From: Cellvibrionaceae bacterium
Lineage (GTDB): Bacteria; Pseudomonadota; Gammaproteobacteria; Pseudomonadales; Cellvibrionaceae
NCBI GenBank assembly: GCA_027012915.1
Contig: JALUYN010000627.1
Span: 1-6,473, forward strand
Length of the DNA stretch: 6,473 nucleotides
Reading direction: 5' to 3'
Positions within the stretch are counted from its first letter, which is position 1; each line of letters begins with the position of its first letter. Below, in pieces: positions 4,755 to 6,473 of this stretch. A model generated the notes under the pieces. That model had not been told where the DNA came from, ran no database searches, and was given only the letters and a program-made list of their open reading frames with translations. Made by a program: the position numbers and the translations under genes.

Positions 4755-6473
4755 TTAACGAAGGTTGATAATTGTCTGCGTAGTCTGGTTGGCGGTGTCG
4801 ATAGTTTTCGAGTTCGCCTGGAAGTTGCGCTGCGCGATAATCAGATTAACCAGCTGTTCTGAGAGATCGACGTTGGACTCTTCAATGGCGCCGGACTGCA
4901 CCGCACCCAACGCCGCTGTACCCGGAGCGCCTATATTCGGCACGCCTGATTCAAAGTTCTCGGCCCACATGGTATCGCCCACCGGCTGTAAACCCTGACG
5001 GTTAGCAAAGTCAGCCAGAACCACCTGCCCCAAGGTTTGCGACTCACCATTGGTAAATCTCGCCTGAACAAAACCTTCACTTGTAATACTGATACCCGAC
5101 AAGCGCCCGGTGGTAAAACCGTTTTGATCTACGGAGTTCACCGCAAAATCACTACCAAACTGCGTGGTGCCGGTCATATCAATTTCGAAGTTTGAGCTGG
5201 TAGCCGGTTCTGGAATCGGCAAAGTACCACCCTGCAATCGGTTTTGCGGACCCAGCGCTCCGGTAGGGTTACCGTCGCTGTCAACTGGAACCCAGTTGGA
5301 TATCAACACATCATCGGACAGCAACTCATTCAAAGTACCGTCCTGATTAAAATGCAAATTGTAGACAGCGCGAGTGGCCTCCGTATTTTGAGGAGGCGCC
5401 AAAGTGGTATCGGGATCACCCACGTCCTCACCGTCGATCAAGACAAACATTTGCCAATGATTGCGATTGGTAGTGGCATCATTCGGATCATAATCCTGTT
5501 TTACGAAGTACTGAGTCACTACGTGAGAATTACCCAAACTGTCGTAGACAGTAACCGATGTTGAATGGTTGTAGGTATTCTGATCGGTTGGATCAAACGC
5601 ATTGATAATCGAGGGTTGAAAGGTCGTGTTCGTAAACGGACCAAACAGACCAATAGCCGGCGGATTTGGATCAGAAGCAGTAAAGCCCTCGTCCAAGATG
5701 ATATTAATGCTACCACCCACGGTTACACCATTCAGGCGAGCGTCGGAAGCGCCCGCTGTCAGCGTTGGAGCCGCTGGCAATATTGCGGTATCCCATTCCA
5801 GTACCTGACTTGGGGCTGCGCTGTTACCCTGGATCTCGATACGATCAGCATCATCGGTACTGGTCATTTCGAAATTCAAATCATTACCGGTACTCGACGT
5901 TACAACCAGGTTGCCAGTAGCCGCATCCACCGCTGCCGATACACCAGGCAATGTGGATGTGGTCAGAGCGTTAATCTCCGTGGCCAAATCAGCGAGCGTA
6001 TTGGCGGTCAGTGCCACGTTGTTTAACGTGATCACCATATTGCCGTTCAGGTTCTGGTAGTTCGCCCCTAGAATTGTCGCTTGTGTAGTCGCTGTCGCAC
6101 GCACCCCCTCAAGAGCGTTTAACTCGGAAGCCGTCTGCGCTGCACTAGCGAACTCGTTACTGCTGTAGGTAATGGTATCGCCGTCAGGATCAGTGATATC
6201 AATCGTCTGTACAGGATAACCATTGTTAACCGCAGGCGTGCCCGAATTATCTGTGGCAGTAGTGCCGGTTACAGGCAAGCCCAGGTAGGTGGCAATATCG
6301 GCATTTACCGCAGGTGTAGCTGGCGCGCGGTTACCTGCTGCTGTACCGTTGCTCAGAGTAATTTGAGAGGCCTCACCGGATTGCAACGCGCGAAACTCAA
6401 TATGGAAGTTACCGCCGCCATCATCTACCGCGGTAGCCAATACATCGATAGGCGTTTGCGGAGCGGTCGGAGA
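4755..6473 (-). CDS. flgE: Flagellar hook protein FlgE, 5'-truncated by the window edge, enlarged variant
   Basis: FlgE polymerises into the flagellar hook, the extracellular universal joint between rod and filament. The frame stays open to the right edge, so 572 C-terminal residues are visible (residue 1 at the edge) and the N-terminal rod-hook helix is missing. The C-terminus is diagnostic: ESNVDLSEQLVNLIIAQRNF near visible residues 532-551, ending in INLR as FlgE proteins typically do. Upstream of it are TLGQVVLADFANRQGLQPVG (about 480-499) and the hook core motif HSTSVTVYDSLGNSH (about 303-317). In E. coli FlgE (about 400 residues) the equivalent of that core motif lies near residue 180. 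Here over 300 residues precede it without reaching the N-terminal domain, so the full protein is probably well above 700 residues. The extra part is Thr/Ala/Asn-rich with Flagellin_IN-like modules. The TTG at 6438-6440 is internal, not a start. A terminator follows the TAA stop. Identity is very secure; domain naming of the insert is inference. Confidence 0.96.
   Translation of the reverse strand, partial: SPTAPQTPIDVLATAVDDGGGNFHIEFRALQSGEASQITLSNGTAAGNRAPATPAVNADIATYLGLPVTGTTATDNSGTPAVNNGYPVQTIDITDPDGDTITYSSNEFASAAQTASELNALEGVRATATTQATILGANYQNLNGNMVITLNNVALTANTLADLATEINALTTSTLPGVSAAVDAATGNLVVTSSTGNDLNFEMTSTDDADRIEIQGNSAAPSQVLEWDTAILPAAPTLTAGASDARLNGVTVGGSINIILDEGFTASDPNPPAIGLFGPFTNTTFQPSIINAFDPTDQNTYNHSTSVTVYDSLGNSHVVTQYFVKQDYDPNDATTNRNHWQMFVLIDGEDVGDPDTTLAPPQNTEATRAVYNLHFNQDGTLNELLSDDVLISNWVPVDSDGNPTGALGPQNRLQGGTLPIPEPATSSNFEIDMTGTTQFGSDFAVNSVDQNGFTTGRLSGISITSEGFVQARFTNGESQTLGQVVLADFANRQGLQPVGDTMWAENFESGVPNIGAPGTAALGAVQSGAIEESNVDLSEQLVNLIIAQRNFQANSKTIDTANQTTQTIINLR

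Noticed and set aside
5565..6026. 153-codon open frame on the plus strand
   Set aside because: It lies wholly antisense to the well-supported flgE frame, is basic and Cys/Arg/Trp-rich in a way typical of a reverse-strand shadow, and shows no recognisable domain.
6438..6440. TTG as a start for flgE
   Set aside because: The frame stays open to the right edge and the N-terminal FlgE signature is not yet reached, so this is an internal Leu codon.

Overview
The window is one stretch of a gammaproteobacterial-type flagellar gene cluster read entirely from the minus strand. From right to left it carries the 3' part of flgE (hook), then complete flgF and flgG (rod), flgH (L-ring lipoprotein), flgI (P-ring) and flgJ (rod cap fused to a muramidase). 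The order matches the flgBCDEFGHIJ(KL) arrangement of Pseudomonas, Vibrio and enteric bacteria. The two-domain FlgJ with a C-terminal glucosaminidase, the L-ring and P-ring proteins of an outer-membrane bacterium, and a sigma-54 type promoter before flgF together suggest a motile, probably aquatic gammaproteobacterium. The genus cannot be named from this sequence.

Layout. Positions 4755-6473 hold the C-terminal 572 residues of an unusually long FlgE; its start lies beyond the right edge. The 164-bp flgE-flgF gap contains a strong Rho-independent terminator (4702-4736) and then a near-consensus RpoN (-24/-12) promoter (4663-4678). flgE therefore ends one transcription unit and flgF begins the next. 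flgF (3847-4590), flgG (2983-3768), flgH (2239-2958), flgI (1076-2179) and flgJ (168-1073) follow with gaps of 78, 24, 59 and 2 bp. The last 167 bp, after flgJ, hold no gene I can support, only a CCCGC-GAAA-GCGGG stem-loop resembling a dispersed intergenic repeat. flgK, if present, lies beyond the left edge.

How the genes work together. FlgF and FlgG form the proximal-to-distal rod. FlgJ caps the growing rod and its C-terminal domain cuts peptidoglycan so that the rod can pass. FlgI and FlgH form the P and L rings that act as the bushing in the cell wall and outer membrane. FlgE forms the hook outside.

I see no undescribed biological system here. The points that deserve a second look are the flgE/flgF terminator-promoter junction, a 17-base leader element shared by the flgF and flgG upstream regions (one copy folding into a 9-bp hairpin), an enlarged FlgE carrying Flagellin_IN-like modules, and a FlgI with no cysteines.
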